Notes under the pieces: generated by a model | Database searches by the model: none | Told to the model about the DNA's origin: nothing | The model's input: the letters and a program-made list of their open reading frames with translations, nothing else | Made by a program: the position numbers and the translations under genes | In this document: positions 26,060 to 35,663 of the stretch, in pieces | How the letters are laid out: every line of letters begins with the position of its first letter | Numbering within the stretch: the first letter of the stretch is position 1 | Origin: Lentzea tibetensis | GTDB lineage: Bacteria; Actinomycetota; Actinomycetes; Mycobacteriales; Pseudonocardiaceae | Assembly: GCF_007845675.1 (NCBI RefSeq) | Contig: NZ_VOBR01000023.1 | Coordinates: forward strand, 1-64,000 | Length of the DNA stretch: 64,000 nt | Reading direction: 5' to 3'

Positions 26060-27372
26060 CACTCGTCCTCGAAGCCCGGCTGCCACCTGGCGACGATCTT
26101 GCGTGCGGGGACGTGCGCGTCGAGCTGGCACAGGATGCCCGTCGCACCCAGCGTGACCCGGTGGATCAGCAGGTACTGCGGCGGCAGGTTCAGCGAGCGG
26201 CCGGTCTGCGAGTCCGGGCTGCGCAGGTCGCCGACGCGTTCGGCCTGGTGCTGCAGCCAGCGCCGGGTGAAGTGGAACGACTCGGTGTGCAGCGGCTCGA
26301 CGAACGGCGCCAGGTAGCCGAGCACGTCCTCGGGGTGCAGCACAGTGTTCTCGCGGATGAAGTTCTCCGAGCGCAGCAGGTCCACCAGGTCGGACGAACG
26401 GCCGTCGAGCGCGAGCCTGGTCATCCGGCCGAGCGTCTTCGGCAGGCCGTCGGGCAGGCGGGCGACCGCGCCGAAGTCGATGACGCGCAGACGGCCGTCG
26501 TCGCCGAGCATGAAGTTGCCGGGGTGCGGGTCCGCGTGCAGCAGGCCCGAGCGCGAGGGTGCGGAGAAGTGGAACTCCGAGAGCAGCGCGCCCGCGAGGT
26601 CGCGCTCCTCGGTGGTGCCGCTGCGGATGATCGACGACAGCGGCGTGCCGGTGATCCAGTCCGTGACCATGACCTTCGGCGACGACGCGACGACCTTGGG
26701 CACGAGCACGTGCTCGTCGCCCGCGAACGCCTTGGCGAACGTGCGCTGGTTGTCCGCCTCGTCGCGGTAGTCGAGCTCTTCCAGGTAGCGGTCGCGCAGC
26801 TCCTCCAGCAGCGGGCGCACCTCGGTGCCGGGCATGATCGCCTGGAGCAGCCGGGAGAATCGCAGCAGCTGCTTGAGGTCGGCCTTCAGCGCCTCGTCCG
26901 CGCCGGGGTACTGGACCTTGACCGCGACCTCGCGCCCGTCGTGCCAGATCGCGTGGTGAACCTGCCCGATGCTCGCAGACGCCGCGGGCTCGTCGTCGAA
27001 CTCGATGAAGCGCTTCGGCCAGCTCGCCCCCAGCTGCTCGGCGAGCACGCGGTGCGTCGTGCGGGCGGGCATCGGGGGAGCGGCGTGCTGCAGCTTGGTC
27101 AGCGCCTCGCGGTACGGGGCGGCGAGCTCGTCCGGCACGGCGGCCTCGAAGACGCTGAGCGCCTGGCCGAACTTCATCGCGCCGCCCTTGAGCTGGCCGA
27201 GCACCGCGAACACCTGCTCGGCGGTCTTGGCCGTCACCTCGGCGTTGACCTCTTCCGAGCTGGCGCCGGTCAGCCGCTTCCCCCACCCGCCGACCACGCG
27301 CCCCGCGACACCGAGCGGAAGGCTGGCCAGCTTGGCGGTGCGCTGCACGGCCTTGCGCGGAATCTCGGTCAC
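26059..27372 (-). CDS. ABC1/UbiB-like atypical kinase (AarF family)
   Basis: 437 residues from GTG 27372. UbiB-family signatures: the KxGQ motif in KFGQALS, the A-rich loop region around ASASIGQVHHA, VAVKVQYPG, ExD in EELDYRDEADNQ, and HADPHPGNFML with DFGA. Mycobacterial Rv3197, next to whiB7, belongs to this family and has been linked to macrolide tolerance; the neighbourhood here is the same. GTGA coupling to the upstream gene. Confidence 0.92.
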   Translation of the reverse strand: MTEIPRKAVQRTAKLASLPLGVAGRVVGGWGKRLTGASSEEVNAEVTAKTAEQVFAVLGQLKGGAMKFGQALSVFEAAVPDELAAPYREALTKLQHAAPPMPARTTHRVLAEQLGASWPKRFIEFDDEPAASASIGQVHHAIWHDGREVAVKVQYPGADEALKADLKQLLRFSRLLQAIMPGTEVRPLLEELRDRYLEELDYRDEADNQRTFAKAFAGDEHVLVPKVVASSPKVMVTDWITGTPLSSIIRSGTTEERDLAGALLSEFHFSAPSRSGLLHADPHPGNFMLGDDGRLRVIDFGAVARLPDGLPKTLGRMTRLALDGRSSDLVDLLRSENFIRENTVLHPEDVLGYLAPFVEPLHTESFHFTRRWLQHQAERVGDLRSPDSQTGRSLNLPPQYLLIHRVTLGATGILCQLDAHVPARKIVARWQPGFEDE

Positions 27373-28148
27373 CAAGCCATGTTATGTGCGGCGCACGCGC
27401 AGTCAGGGTGCGGATGCCAGCTTCGCTGAGAGGTCGTGCCGACCGCGGGACGCAGTTCGATCGTCCCGTTCCAGGTCGGCGGGGTCAGGCCGCCGCCCCG
27501 CACGAAGTCCGCTATCAGCAACGCCTGTGTGACGGCCATCGCACCCGTGGCGGTCGCGAGCACCCGATCCGCCGGCGCCGGCTTCGCGATCAGCTGGGCG
27601 GCGACCGCGGGCCACCGGTCGTCGGTGTCGGTGCGGTGCAGGTCGACGCAGGTGGTGCAGGCCGTGCGGCCGGGGAGCACGAGCGGTCCGATGACGCCGA
27701 CACCCTCTCGCGCGCGGACCGCCAGGTGCGGCGCTCGTGCCGACATCAGGTCGGTGACCAGCTCGGGAGCCGGGAAGTCGGTGACGATCGTCAGGTCCGG
27801 GTCCTTCGCGTCGTCGACCAGCGACCGGATGACGTCCGCGAGCTCGCCGTCACCGCTGACCGCGATGCGCCGCTCGGGCTGTCCGCGGTCGATCAGCCCG
27901 ACGTCGTCGAGGCTCCTCAGCAGCTCGGTGAACTCGGCCGGGTCCTCGCCGCGTTTTTCGACTCTTTCACCCAGTTCAGTGACGGTGTGGCGGCCGTCGA
28001 GCCCGAGCAGCTCGTCGACGAACGCCTCGGGCAGCTCACCGACGACGAGCGCGTGCTCGGGGTGGATGCCGATCTGCACCTCACCCGGTCCGCGCCTCAG
28101 CACGGCCAGGTCGGGACGGGTTCTGGGGCGCTTCGGAAGATCGCTCAT
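27369..28148 (-). CDS. ThiF/cyclodehydratase-like (TOMM-type) protein
   Basis: 259 residues from ATG 28148. The sequence has a zinc pair CTTCVDLHR and a later HPDCACAA, as in YcaO-partner/E1-like proteins, and the middle GVGVIGPLVLPGRTACTT is typical. Cognate of mycobacterial Rv3196. No YcaO cyclodehydratase partner lies here, so a role in thiazole/oxazole peptide making is unlikely. Coupled to the kinase gene by GTGA. Confidence 0.75.
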   Translation of the reverse strand: MSDLPKRPRTRPDLAVLRRGPGEVQIGIHPEHALVVGELPEAFVDELLGLDGRHTVTELGERVEKRGEDPAEFTELLRSLDDVGLIDRGQPERRIAVSGDGELADVIRSLVDDAKDPDLTIVTDFPAPELVTDLMSARAPHLAVRAREGVGVIGPLVLPGRTACTTCVDLHRTDTDDRWPAVAAQLIAKPAPADRVLATATGAMAVTQALLIADFVRGGGLTPPTWNGTIELRPAVGTTSQRSWHPHPDCACAAHNMAW

Positions 28149-28159
28149 AGGAGGTGGGA

Positions 28160-28186
28160 CTGGCAGGGGGCTGGGCCCCCTGCCAG
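28160..28186 (-). terminator. hairpin after the DUF5679 gene
   Basis: CTGGCAGGGGG/CCCCCTGCCAG 11-bp stem (28160-28170 with 28176-28186) with a 5-nt loop, between the DUF5679 gene and the ThiF-like gene. It could limit readthrough, so the small gene may be more highly expressed than its neighbours. Confidence 0.6.
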
Positions 28187-28194
28187 CGGGTATG

Positions 28195-28350
28195 TCAGAC
28201 CTTGGCCTTGCCGAGGATCCGCGTCATCTTCGTCCCGCAGACAGGGCAGGTGCCCTTGGCCATTCGCCGGCCGTTGGTCTCCTCGACCTTGCCGTCGAAG
28301 TCGCGCTTCTCGCGACACTTCACGCAGTAGCCGTTGTAGCTCTCGGCCAC
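28195..28350 (-). CDS. DUF5679 small zinc-ribbon protein
   Basis: 51 residues from GTG 28350 with two CxxC knuckles (YCVKCREKRDF and GTCPVCGTKMTRILG). Highly charged; the sequence matches the DUF5679 family of actinobacteria. First gene of the minus-strand run leading to the ThiF-like and kinase genes. Function unknown. Confidence 0.88.
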   Translation of the reverse strand: MAESYNGYCVKCREKRDFDGKVEETNGRRMAKGTCPVCGTKMTRILGKAKV

Positions 28351-28545
28351 AGCCCCTCCCTTGCAGTTGTGAGTGCGGACACACTCGGGGACCTTGCCGC
28401 GACGGTACCTCCGGAAGGGTGCGATTTGCCGCATGTATACCGGCGCGTGTCTAGCCGCCGATCGGTGTAACTTCACCCGCCGGGTGCGCGCGTGCCGCCG
28501 GTTGGGCGCCGCGAATTGTCGGTGCTGGGCTCTACCGTTGCTCCC

Positions 28546-29073
28546 ATGGCCGAACCGCGGGTGGAGGTGCGACGGAGTCCCAGACGCCGTCGCATGGTCA
28601 GTGCGTACCGGGAGGGCGACACGGTCGTCGTGCTGCTGCCGGCGCGGATGACCAAGGGGGAAGAGAAGCACTGGGTGGCTGAGATGCTCAGCCGCCTGCA
28701 GCGCAGCGAGACGCGCCGTCGCTCGCCTGCGCGCACGTCGGACGAGGCGCTGCTGGCCCGGTGTGCCGAGCTGTCGGCCCGGTACCTGGACGACGCGTTC
28801 TCGCCCACATCGGTGCGCTGGGTGCCGCCCATGCGCACGCGGTGGGCGTCGTGCACGCCGACTGAGGGGACCATCCGGGTGTCCGAGCGGCTGCGGGAGG
28901 TGCCGTCCTGGGTGCTCGACTACGTGCTGGTGCACGAGCTGGCGCACCTGCGGGTGCCTGGGCACGGGAAGGACTTCTGGGCGCTCGTGCATCGGTATCC
29001 GAAGTCTGAGCGGGCCATCGGGTATCTGGAGGGGTTGTCCGCTGCGGCTGGGTTGGGGATTTCTGAGGACTGA
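28546..29073 (+). CDS. SprT/YgjP-like zinc metallopeptidase
   Basis: 175 residues from ATG 28546. HELAH (in LVHELAHLRVPGHGKDFW) is the HExxH zinc motif, with the later His as third ligand; WASCTPTEGTIRVSERLREV precedes it as in YgjP/DUF45 proteins. Probably a cytosolic metallopeptidase. Confidence 0.88.
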   Translation: MAEPRVEVRRSPRRRRMVSAYREGDTVVVLLPARMTKGEEKHWVAEMLSRLQRSETRRRSPARTSDEALLARCAELSARYLDDAFSPTSVRWVPPMRTRWASCTPTEGTIRVSERLREVPSWVLDYVLVHELAHLRVPGHGKDFWALVHRYPKSERAIGYLEGLSAAAGLGISED

Positions 29074-29210
29074 GCCTTGGGCGGGCCGGGGGCGGGGGGC
29101 AAGGCGGGGGAAGAATGTTCAGGGGAGGGCTTGGCCGCCGGATTCGTGGTGGGGCCGCGCCCGTTTGGCAGTGCGGGGCTCGCTAGTGCGGCGGGCGCTC
29201 CATTACGCAT

Positions 29211-29390
29211 CTGCCGGTTTCGCTGGTGCTCGCTTCGCACCTGCCGGTTTTGGCGGTGCTCGCTTGGCTTCTGCCGGTTTGATGGGTGCTCGCTTGGCTT
29301 CCGCCGGCTGAGCTGGTGCCTGCTTGGCTTCCGGCCGGTTGAGCTGGTGCCTGCTTGGCTCCTGCCAGTTCCGTCGGTGGCCGCCTCGGG
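29211..29390. repeat. 30-bp degenerate tandem repeats
   Basis: Six units starting at 29211, 29241, 29271, 29301, 29331 and 29362 (the fifth is 31 bp). Consensus CTGCCGGTTTGATGGGTGCT then CGCTTGGCTT. Each strand therefore has 10-codon periodicity; the minus-strand frame reads AEAKRAPxKP repeats. It lies in a gene gap (29074-29498) with no convincing gene. Confidence 0.75.
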
Positions 29391-29443
29391 CATGCCGGGT
29401 GACCTGTGACCGCCTTCCCGGCTTGCCGCGCTCGCTACGCAGA

Positions 29444-29476
29444 ACACCCCGCCCTCCGGGGTGGAGGGCGGGGTGT
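29444..29476 (-). terminator. terminator of the DUF2342 gene
   Basis: ACACCCCGCCCTCC/GGAGGGCGGGGTGT 14-bp stem with a 5-nt loop, 22 bases after the DUF2342 stop on the minus strand. No T tract. Confidence 0.75.
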
Positions 29477-29498
29477 CTGAGAGCCGTTGACCAGCGCG

Positions 29499-30788
29499 TC
29501 AGTCCTCGGACGGCTTGTCCGGGTTCTCCTCGCGCAGCGTGCGCTCGAGCTCGGCGATCGGGTCCTCGAGCGCCTTGCGGGTGTTGCCGAGGCGCTCGGC
29601 GAACTCCAGCGGGTCGTCCAGGTCCTCGGCGGTGGGGACGAGCTCGGCGTGGTCCCACACGCTGTCGCGCACCTCGGTGCCGTGCTGGTCGCCGACGAGC
29701 TTCCACAGCGCGGAAGCGGCGCGCAGGCGGCGGGGGCGCAGCTCGAGGCCGACGAGGGTGGCGAAGGTCTGCTCGGCCGGGCCGCCCGACGCGCGGCGGC
29801 GGCGGAGGGTTTCGCGCAGTGCGCCCGCGCCGGGCAGGCGGTCGCCGACGGCTGCGTCCACGACGACGTCGACCCAGCCCTCCACCAGTGCCAGGAGGGT
29901 CTCCAGGCGGGCCAGCGCGGCCTTCTGCTCGGGGGTCGTCTGGGGCTCCAGCACGCCCGAGGACATGGCCTCCTCGATCGACGCCGGGTTGGCCGGGTCG
30001 ATCTGGCCAGCCAGCTGCTCGAGAGCCGAGGTGTCGACCTTGATGCCGTGCGCGAACTCCTCGACGGTGTCGAGCAGGCGCTGGCGCAGCCACGGGACGT
30101 GCGTGAACAGGCGTTGGTGGGCAGCTTCGCGGGCGGCGAGGAAGACCATGACCTCGCTGGCCGGGCGCTCCAGGCCCTCGGTGAACTTCTCGATGTTCGC
30201 CGGGAGCAGCGCGGCGGTGCCCTCCGGGCCGAGCGGGAGGCCCACGTCGGTCGAGGTCAGGACCTCGGCGCCGAGCTGGGCCAGTGCGTTGCCGAGCTGC
30301 GAGCCGAACGCCATGCCGCCCATCTGGCCGAGCATGGACAGCAGCGGGCCCGCGGCCTGCTTGGCCTCGGCGGGCATCGCGTCGACCCACGCGCCGGACA
30401 TGCGCTGGGCCACCGGGTCGCACAGGCGCTGCCAGGTCGGGATCGTGCGCTCCACCCAGTCGCGGGCCGACCAGGACTGGGTCGTGCGGGTGCCCGCGGG
30501 CAGCGACGTCACCGGGTCCAGCCACATCTCGGCCAGGTGCACGGCCTCGGTGACGGCGGTGCTCTGGTCCGGGGTGAAGCCGATCGTCGTCTGCTTCGCC
30601 GACAGCTGCTGGAACGCGATCTGCTTCGCCAGGTCGTAGTTGACCGGACCTGTGGATGAGCCCGCGTTGCTCAGCATCGCGCCCAGCTGGCTCAGCATGT
30701 TGCCGAGCTGGCTGAAGTCGAACGGATTCTGCTGTCCGCTCTTGTCGTCGGGATCGTGCGGGCTGAACCCGAACGGCACGTCACTCAT
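29499..30788 (-). CDS. DUF2342 zinc-dependent metalloprotease-like protein
   Basis: 429 residues from ATG 30788. Typical layout: PFDFSQLGNMLSQLGAML start, long helical body, and the REAAHQRLFTHVPWLRQ block that in this family carries the putative metal ligand. Equivalent to mycobacterial Rv3195. Protease activity is annotated by family only. Divergent from the PDZ protease gene, as in mycobacteria. Confidence 0.85.
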   Translation of the reverse strand: MSDVPFGFSPHDPDDKSGQQNPFDFSQLGNMLSQLGAMLSNAGSSTGPVNYDLAKQIAFQQLSAKQTTIGFTPDQSTAVTEAVHLAEMWLDPVTSLPAGTRTTQSWSARDWVERTIPTWQRLCDPVAQRMSGAWVDAMPAEAKQAAGPLLSMLGQMGGMAFGSQLGNALAQLGAEVLTSTDVGLPLGPEGTAALLPANIEKFTEGLERPASEVMVFLAAREAAHQRLFTHVPWLRQRLLDTVEEFAHGIKVDTSALEQLAGQIDPANPASIEEAMSSGVLEPQTTPEQKAALARLETLLALVEGWVDVVVDAAVGDRLPGAGALRETLRRRRASGGPAEQTFATLVGLELRPRRLRAASALWKLVGDQHGTEVRDSVWDHAELVPTAEDLDDPLEFAERLGNTRKALEDPIAELERTLREENPDKPSED

Positions 30789-30832
30789 GCCTCTACCGTA
30801 CGCGGATCCACATGGTCGTACGCTGTTCAGCC

Positions 30833-31915
30833 GTGAGTGAAACCGTCACGACCGATCCGGTACCGGCTACCCCTCCACCGAGGGAACGCGGACTGACCCG
30901 GCGCACGTGGACGTTGATCATCAGCTTCCTCGCGGTGGCGGTGCTCGGCCTGCTCGGCGGCTTCGCGCGGGTGCCGTACGTCGCGCTCGGGCCTGGGCCC
31001 GTCTACGACACGCTGGGGCAGGCCAAGGGTGCCGACGTGGTCAGCGTCGAGGGCCAGAACACCTTCCCCACCAAGGGCACGCTGACGATGACGACGGTGT
31101 CGCTCACCGACGACGTCTCGTTGTTCGGCGCGCTCGGGCTGTGGCTCAGCGGGCGGTACGCGCTCGCGCCGCGGGAGGAGTTCTTCAAACCCGGCGAGTC
31201 CGAGGAACAGGTCCAGCAGCAGAACCAGAAGGCGTTCAGCGACTCGCAGACCAGCGCCGAGGTCGCCGCGCTGCACTACCTGGGCTACCCCGGCAAGGTC
31301 ATCGCGAACGAGATCACCAAGGGCAGCCCCGCGGAGAACGTCATCCCGCTCGGCGCCCGGATCCTCAGCGTCAACGGCAAGCAGGTGGCCAGCGCGGACG
31401 ACGTGCGCGGCGCGCTGGAGAACACCAAGCCGGGTGACCGCATCGACGTCGCGTTCGAGCACGAGGGCACCAGCAAGTCGACGCAGATCACGCTCGGCAC
31501 GCGCGACGACGGCCGCGCCTCCGGCTTCATCGGCATCCTGCCGGTCGACCGCGCGGACACGCCTTTCAAGATCAAGATCAGCCTGAGCGACGTCGGTGGA
31601 CCGTCGGCCGGTCTGATGTTCGCGCTGGCCATCGTCGACAAGCTCACGCCAGGTGAGCTCAACGGCGGCCAGAACATCGCGGGCACCGGCGAGATCCAGG
31701 GCGACGGCACGGTCAAGCCGATCGGCGGCATCGCGTTCAAGATGGTCGCCGCGCGCGAGTCCGGCGCCACGACGTTCCTCGTGCCCGCCGCGAACTGCCT
31801 CGACGCCAAGCAGCAGACGCCGGAGGGCATGAAGCTGGTCAAGGTCGAGAAGCTGCAGGACGCGGTCTCGTCGCTCGAGGCGCTCGCCGCGGGCAAGCCG
31901 ACCCCGAGCTGCTGA
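30833..31915 (+). CDS. PDZ-domain Lon-like serine protease
   Basis: 360 residues from GTG 30833. One N-terminal helix (WTLIISFLAVAVLGLLGGF), a PDZ domain at about 140-220, then the Lon S16 domain with Ser in VGGPSAGLMFAL and Lys in IGGIAFKMVAA. Membrane-anchored extracytoplasmic protease, cognate of Rv3194c. Next to the UPF0182 gene, with a PPA1309 gene between. Confidence 0.93.
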   Translation: MSETVTTDPVPATPPPRERGLTRRTWTLIISFLAVAVLGLLGGFARVPYVALGPGPVYDTLGQAKGADVVSVEGQNTFPTKGTLTMTTVSLTDDVSLFGALGLWLSGRYALAPREEFFKPGESEEQVQQQNQKAFSDSQTSAEVAALHYLGYPGKVIANEITKGSPAENVIPLGARILSVNGKQVASADDVRGALENTKPGDRIDVAFEHEGTSKSTQITLGTRDDGRASGFIGILPVDRADTPFKIKISLSDVGGPSAGLMFALAIVDKLTPGELNGGQNIAGTGEIQGDGTVKPIGGIAFKMVAARESGATTFLVPAANCLDAKQQTPEGMKLVKVEKLQDAVSSLEALAAGKPTPSC

Positions 31916-31924
31916 ACGCCATGA

Positions 31925-31963
31925 GGGGAGCTTTCCCAGCGGTCAGCGCTGGGAAAGCTCCCC
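31925..31963. terminator. bidirectional terminator
   Basis: GGGGAGCTTTCCCAGC/GCTGGGAAAGCTCCCC 16-bp stem with a 7-nt loop, between convergent genes. Confidence 0.75.
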
Positions 31964-31975
31964 CCATGGCACAGG

Positions 31976-32515
31976 TCAGGGCTGGAGGGTCGCCAGCAGC
32001 GCGTCGGTCAGGTTCGGGGCCAGCTCGGGGTGCTCGACGAGCTCCTCGGGGATCTCCGGCGTGCCGCGCAGGCGGAGCACGCAGGACACCGTCCCGTCTC
32101 GCAGCACGGCGGCGACCAGCCTGGCCTCGCGGCGCTGCGGGTGCTCGGCCGCGAACCTGAGGGCCGCCTCGTCGTCCATCGAACCGCTCTGCAGCTCCTG
32201 CTCGGCGTCCGGCGGCAGCACGACGATCTCCTGCGCGAGCGCGCAGCCGTGCACGACAGGCGGCCACTCGATGCCCGCCAGCGCCTCGCCGATGTCGTCG
32301 GACGGCAGCGACTCCTGCGCGATCGGCGTCAGTGGTGAGCCCGGATCCAGCTGGTCGGCCAGTTCTGGCTGCTGCGTGATCAGGTCCGCTGTCGACACCA
32401 GCGCGAACAGCTGGGGGACCTGGTCCCAGCCTCCGGCTGCGACGAACTCCTCGACCTCGCGGGCAACGGTGGGCAGGACGACTGCCGGCGTTTCACTCGG
32501 TGACACGCGCGCCAT
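31976..32515 (-). CDS. PPA1309 family protein
   Basis: 179 residues from ATG 32515. PPVVHGCALAQEIVVLPPDAE and the LVAAVLRDGTVSCVLRLRG segments are characteristic of this actinobacterial family found beside the UPF0182 and PDZ-protease genes. No known function; no membrane segment. Divergent from the UPF0182 gene over 95 bp. Confidence 0.85.
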   Translation of the reverse strand: MARVSPSETPAVVLPTVAREVEEFVAAGGWDQVPQLFALVSTADLITQQPELADQLDPGSPLTPIAQESLPSDDIGEALAGIEWPPVVHGCALAQEIVVLPPDAEQELQSGSMDDEAALRFAAEHPQRREARLVAAVLRDGTVSCVLRLRGTPEIPEELVEHPELAPNLTDALLATLQP

Positions 32516-32610
32516 AGTAATTCGCCGGACCCGACGGGGAACCAAGGCCGCCGTCCGTAGAGTTGGACTAAACGTACGTAAGGCAAGACCGCGATCCAGG
32601 AGCGTGCCCC

Positions 32611-35600
32611 GTGGCCACACGGCCCCCGGTTGGACTGCCGAAACTGTCCCGACGCAGCCGAATCCTGCTCATCGTCGGTGTGGTGCTGCTGTTCGGCTTG
32701 ATCACCGGCTCACGGCTGCTCGACACCTACGTGAACTGGCTCTGGTTCGGTGAGGTCGACTTCCGCGGCGTCTACACGACCGAACTGCTGACCAAGCTGG
32801 CGCTGTTCCTCGCCGTCGGGGTGTTCGTCGGCGGACTGGTCGCGTTCAACCTGTACGTCGCGTACCGGTCGCGCCCGGTGTTCGTGCCCGTCGCCGGACC
32901 GGACGACCCAGTGGCGCGATACCGCACGGTCGTCATGCGGCGGATGCGCGTCTTCGGGCTCGGCATCCCGCTGTTCGTGGGGCTCATCGCGGGCGCGTCG
33001 GCACAGGCCGACTGGCAGATCGTGCAGCTGTTCCTCAACGCGACGCCGTTCGGGGTCACGGACCCGCAGTTCGGCCACGACATCGGCTTCTACGCCTTCA
33101 AGCTGCCGTTTTTCGAGTGGCTGCTGTCCTGGCTGTTCATCGCCACGGCGGTCTCGTTCATCGGCGCGGTCGTCGCCCACTACCTCTTCGGCGGCATCCG
33201 GCTCGCCGGCCGCGGCGGGCAGCTGTCCAGCCCGGCCCGGCTGCACCTGGCGCTCGTCGCGGGCTCGTTCGTGCTGCTGAAGGCCGTCGCGTACTTCTTC
33301 GACCGCTACGGGCTGCTGTTCGCCAAGCACGACAAGTTCGACGGCGCCAGCTACACCGACATGGCCGCGGTGCTGCCCGCGAAGCTCATCCTGCTGTGCA
33401 TCGCGGTGTTCTGCGCCGCGGCGTTCTTCGCGGGTGCCTTCATGCGCAACGTCCAGCTGCCCGCGATCGCGACCGTGCTGCTGGTCCTGTCCAGCGTCCT
33501 CGTCGGCGCCGCGTGGCCCGCCGTGCTCGAGCAGTTCTCGGTCAAGCCCAACGCGATCGAGAAGGAAGCCACGTCGATCACGCGGAACATCGACGCGACG
33601 AAACAAGCGTTCGGTCTCACCGAGGAGAAGGTGCAGACCAAGCAGTACGAGGGCAAGCAGAACATCTCGCTGGACGAGCTCAAGAAGGACCAGGCGACGC
33701 TCGGCAACATCCGCCTGCTCGACCCGGCCGTGCTGGGCAAGACGTTCACGCAGTACCAGCAGCTGCGGCCGTTCTACGGCTTCCCGACCAAGCTCGACGT
33801 CGACCGGTACACAGTGGACAACCAGCTGCGCGACTACATCGTCGCGGTCCGCGAGCTGAACCTCGGCGGCCTGCCAGAGGGCCAGCGCGACTGGATCAAC
33901 CGGCACCTGATCTACACGCACGGCAACGGCTTCGTCTACGCCGAGGCGAACAAGGTCAACGCCATCGCGAACGGCAACGACAGCAGCGGCGGCTACCCGG
34001 ACTTCAAGACCAGTGAGATCGGTCCGGACGGCAAGGCCCGCAACTCCGACAGCGGCATCAAGGTCGACGAGCCGCGGACGTACTACGGCGAGCTCTTCGG
34101 CGCCGACGACTACGCGATCGTCGGCGGCAGGCCGGCGGGCGCGCCCGGTGAGTACGACACGGACGCCGCGCAGTACACCTACGGGGGCAAGGGCGGCGTC
34201 CCGGTCGGCAGCCTGCTGAACAAGCTGGTCTTCGCCACCGCGTACGGCGAGCGGAACATCCTGTTCAACTCGGCGATCGGTGACGACGCGAAGATCCTCT
34301 TCAAGCGGCAGCCGCGGGACCGCGTGCAGGCCGTCGCGCCGTGGCTGACGATCGACGGCGACCCGTACCCGGCCGTCGTGAACGGGCGCATCACCTGGAT
34401 CGTTGACGGTTACACCACTTTGGAGAACTACCCGTACGCGCAGAAGACCGCGCTGGGCAACGCGACCAACGACTCGCTGACCGCCGACGGCGTCGTCGTG
34501 CAGCAGGTCAACCGGGAGATCAACTACATCCGGAACTCGGTCAAGGCCACTGTGGACGCGTACGACGGTTCGGTGAACCTGTACGCGATCGACGAGAAGG
34601 ACCCGGTGCTCAAGGCGTGGCAGGGCGTGTTCCCCGGCACGGTCAAGCCGAACAGCGACATCTCGCCGCAGCTGCGCGAGCACTTTCGGTACCCGGAGGA
34701 CCTGTTCAAGGTGCAGCGCCAGACGCTGTCGCAGTACCACGTCACGTCGCCGCGCGACTTCTTCTCCGGCGTGTCGTTCTGGGACGTCCCGAGTGACCCG
34801 ACGATCGACAACGTGATCACGCCGCAGGCCCAGGAGCAGCAGGGCAAGCAGCGCAGGGACCGCCAGCCGCCGTTCTACGTGCTCGCCGGCGACCCGAACG
34901 AGCCGAACAAGGTGAGCTTCCAGCTGACCAGCTCGCTGGTGCGGCAGAACCGGGAGTTCATGGCGTCCTACGTCTCGGTCAGCTCCGACCCGGACACCTA
35001 CGGGAAGATAAGCGTCCTGCAACTCCAGCAGGACGCGAAGGGCCCGCAGCAGATCCAGACGCAGTTCCTGACGTCCGACACGGTGTCCAAGGACCTGAAC
35101 CTGCTGAACCAGCAGAAGTCGAACGTCGTGTACGGCAACCTGCTGACCCTCCCGGTCGGTGGCGCGCTGCTGTACGTGGAACCGGTCTACATCGAGCGGG
35201 CGTCGCAGCAGACGTCGTTCCCGCAGCTGTCCAAGGTGCTGGTCAGCTTCGGCGACAAGGTCGGCTACGCGTCGACGCTCAGCGCGGCACTGGAACAGGT
35301 GCTCACGGGATCGGGCGCGACCGTGCCGCCTGCGGACGGGAACGGGCAGCCGCCGTCGACCACGACGCCGACGACCCCGACGACGCCGAACGCCAACATG
35401 AGCCCGGAGCTGCAGGCCGCCATCAAGGACATGCAGACCGCGCTGAACGACATCCGCAACGCGCAGAAGAGCGGTGACTTCACCGCGATCGGCCAGGCGT
35501 ACACGCGCCTCGACGACGCGATGAAGAGGTTCGACCGGGCCAACGCGGCCGGTTCGGCACCGTCCACGCCGCCGCCTTCTTCGGTCGTTCCATCACCTAC

Positions 35601-35613
35601 TCCGTCGGGCTGA
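32611..35613 (+). CDS. UPF0182 family large membrane protein
   Basis: 1000 residues from GTG 32611. About seven membrane helices in the first 310 residues (VGVVLLFGLITGSRLL first), then a large extracytoplasmic domain with YTHGNGFVYAEANKVN and REINYIRNSVKATVDAYDG, typical of UPF0182. The C-terminus is a Pro/Thr/Ser-rich tail. Equivalent to mycobacterial Rv3193c. Function unknown. Confidence 0.93.
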   Translation: MATRPPVGLPKLSRRSRILLIVGVVLLFGLITGSRLLDTYVNWLWFGEVDFRGVYTTELLTKLALFLAVGVFVGGLVAFNLYVAYRSRPVFVPVAGPDDPVARYRTVVMRRMRVFGLGIPLFVGLIAGASAQADWQIVQLFLNATPFGVTDPQFGHDIGFYAFKLPFFEWLLSWLFIATAVSFIGAVVAHYLFGGIRLAGRGGQLSSPARLHLALVAGSFVLLKAVAYFFDRYGLLFAKHDKFDGASYTDMAAVLPAKLILLCIAVFCAAAFFAGAFMRNVQLPAIATVLLVLSSVLVGAAWPAVLEQFSVKPNAIEKEATSITRNIDATKQAFGLTEEKVQTKQYEGKQNISLDELKKDQATLGNIRLLDPAVLGKTFTQYQQLRPFYGFPTKLDVDRYTVDNQLRDYIVAVRELNLGGLPEGQRDWINRHLIYTHGNGFVYAEANKVNAIANGNDSSGGYPDFKTSEIGPDGKARNSDSGIKVDEPRTYYGELFGADDYAIVGGRPAGAPGEYDTDAAQYTYGGKGGVPVGSLLNKLVFATAYGERNILFNSAIGDDAKILFKRQPRDRVQAVAPWLTIDGDPYPAVVNGRITWIVDGYTTLENYPYAQKTALGNATNDSLTADGVVVQQVNREINYIRNSVKATVDAYDGSVNLYAIDEKDPVLKAWQGVFPGTVKPNSDISPQLREHFRYPEDLFKVQRQTLSQYHVTSPRDFFSGVSFWDVPSDPTIDNVITPQAQEQQGKQRRDRQPPFYVLAGDPNEPNKVSFQLTSSLVRQNREFMASYVSVSSDPDTYGKISVLQLQQDAKGPQQIQTQFLTSDTVSKDLNLLNQQKSNVVYGNLLTLPVGGALLYVEPVYIERASQQTSFPQLSKVLVSFGDKVGYASTLSAALEQVLTGSGATVPPADGNGQPPSTTTPTTPTTPNANMSPELQAAIKDMQTALNDIRNAQKSGDFTAIGQAYTRLDDAMKRFDRANAAGSAPSTPPPSSVVPSPTPSG

Positions 35614-35622
35614 CCACGCGAT

Positions 35623-35651
35623 TTGCAGTTCGGTGCTCCACCCCGTAAGGT
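35623..35651 (+). promoter_or_regulatory. promoter of the first tRNA-fMet gene
   Basis: TTGCAG (35623-35628), 17 bases, TAAGGT (35646-35651): close to the sigma-70-type consensus, 12 bases before the tRNA. The second tRNA copy lacks an equally good match. Confidence 0.75.
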
Positions 35652-35663
35652 TCTATTTACCGA

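Noticed and set aside
27369-28148. Thiazole/oxazole (TOMM) peptide cluster
   Set aside because: No YcaO partner or precursor peptide nearby; the gene is part of a conserved housekeeping block.
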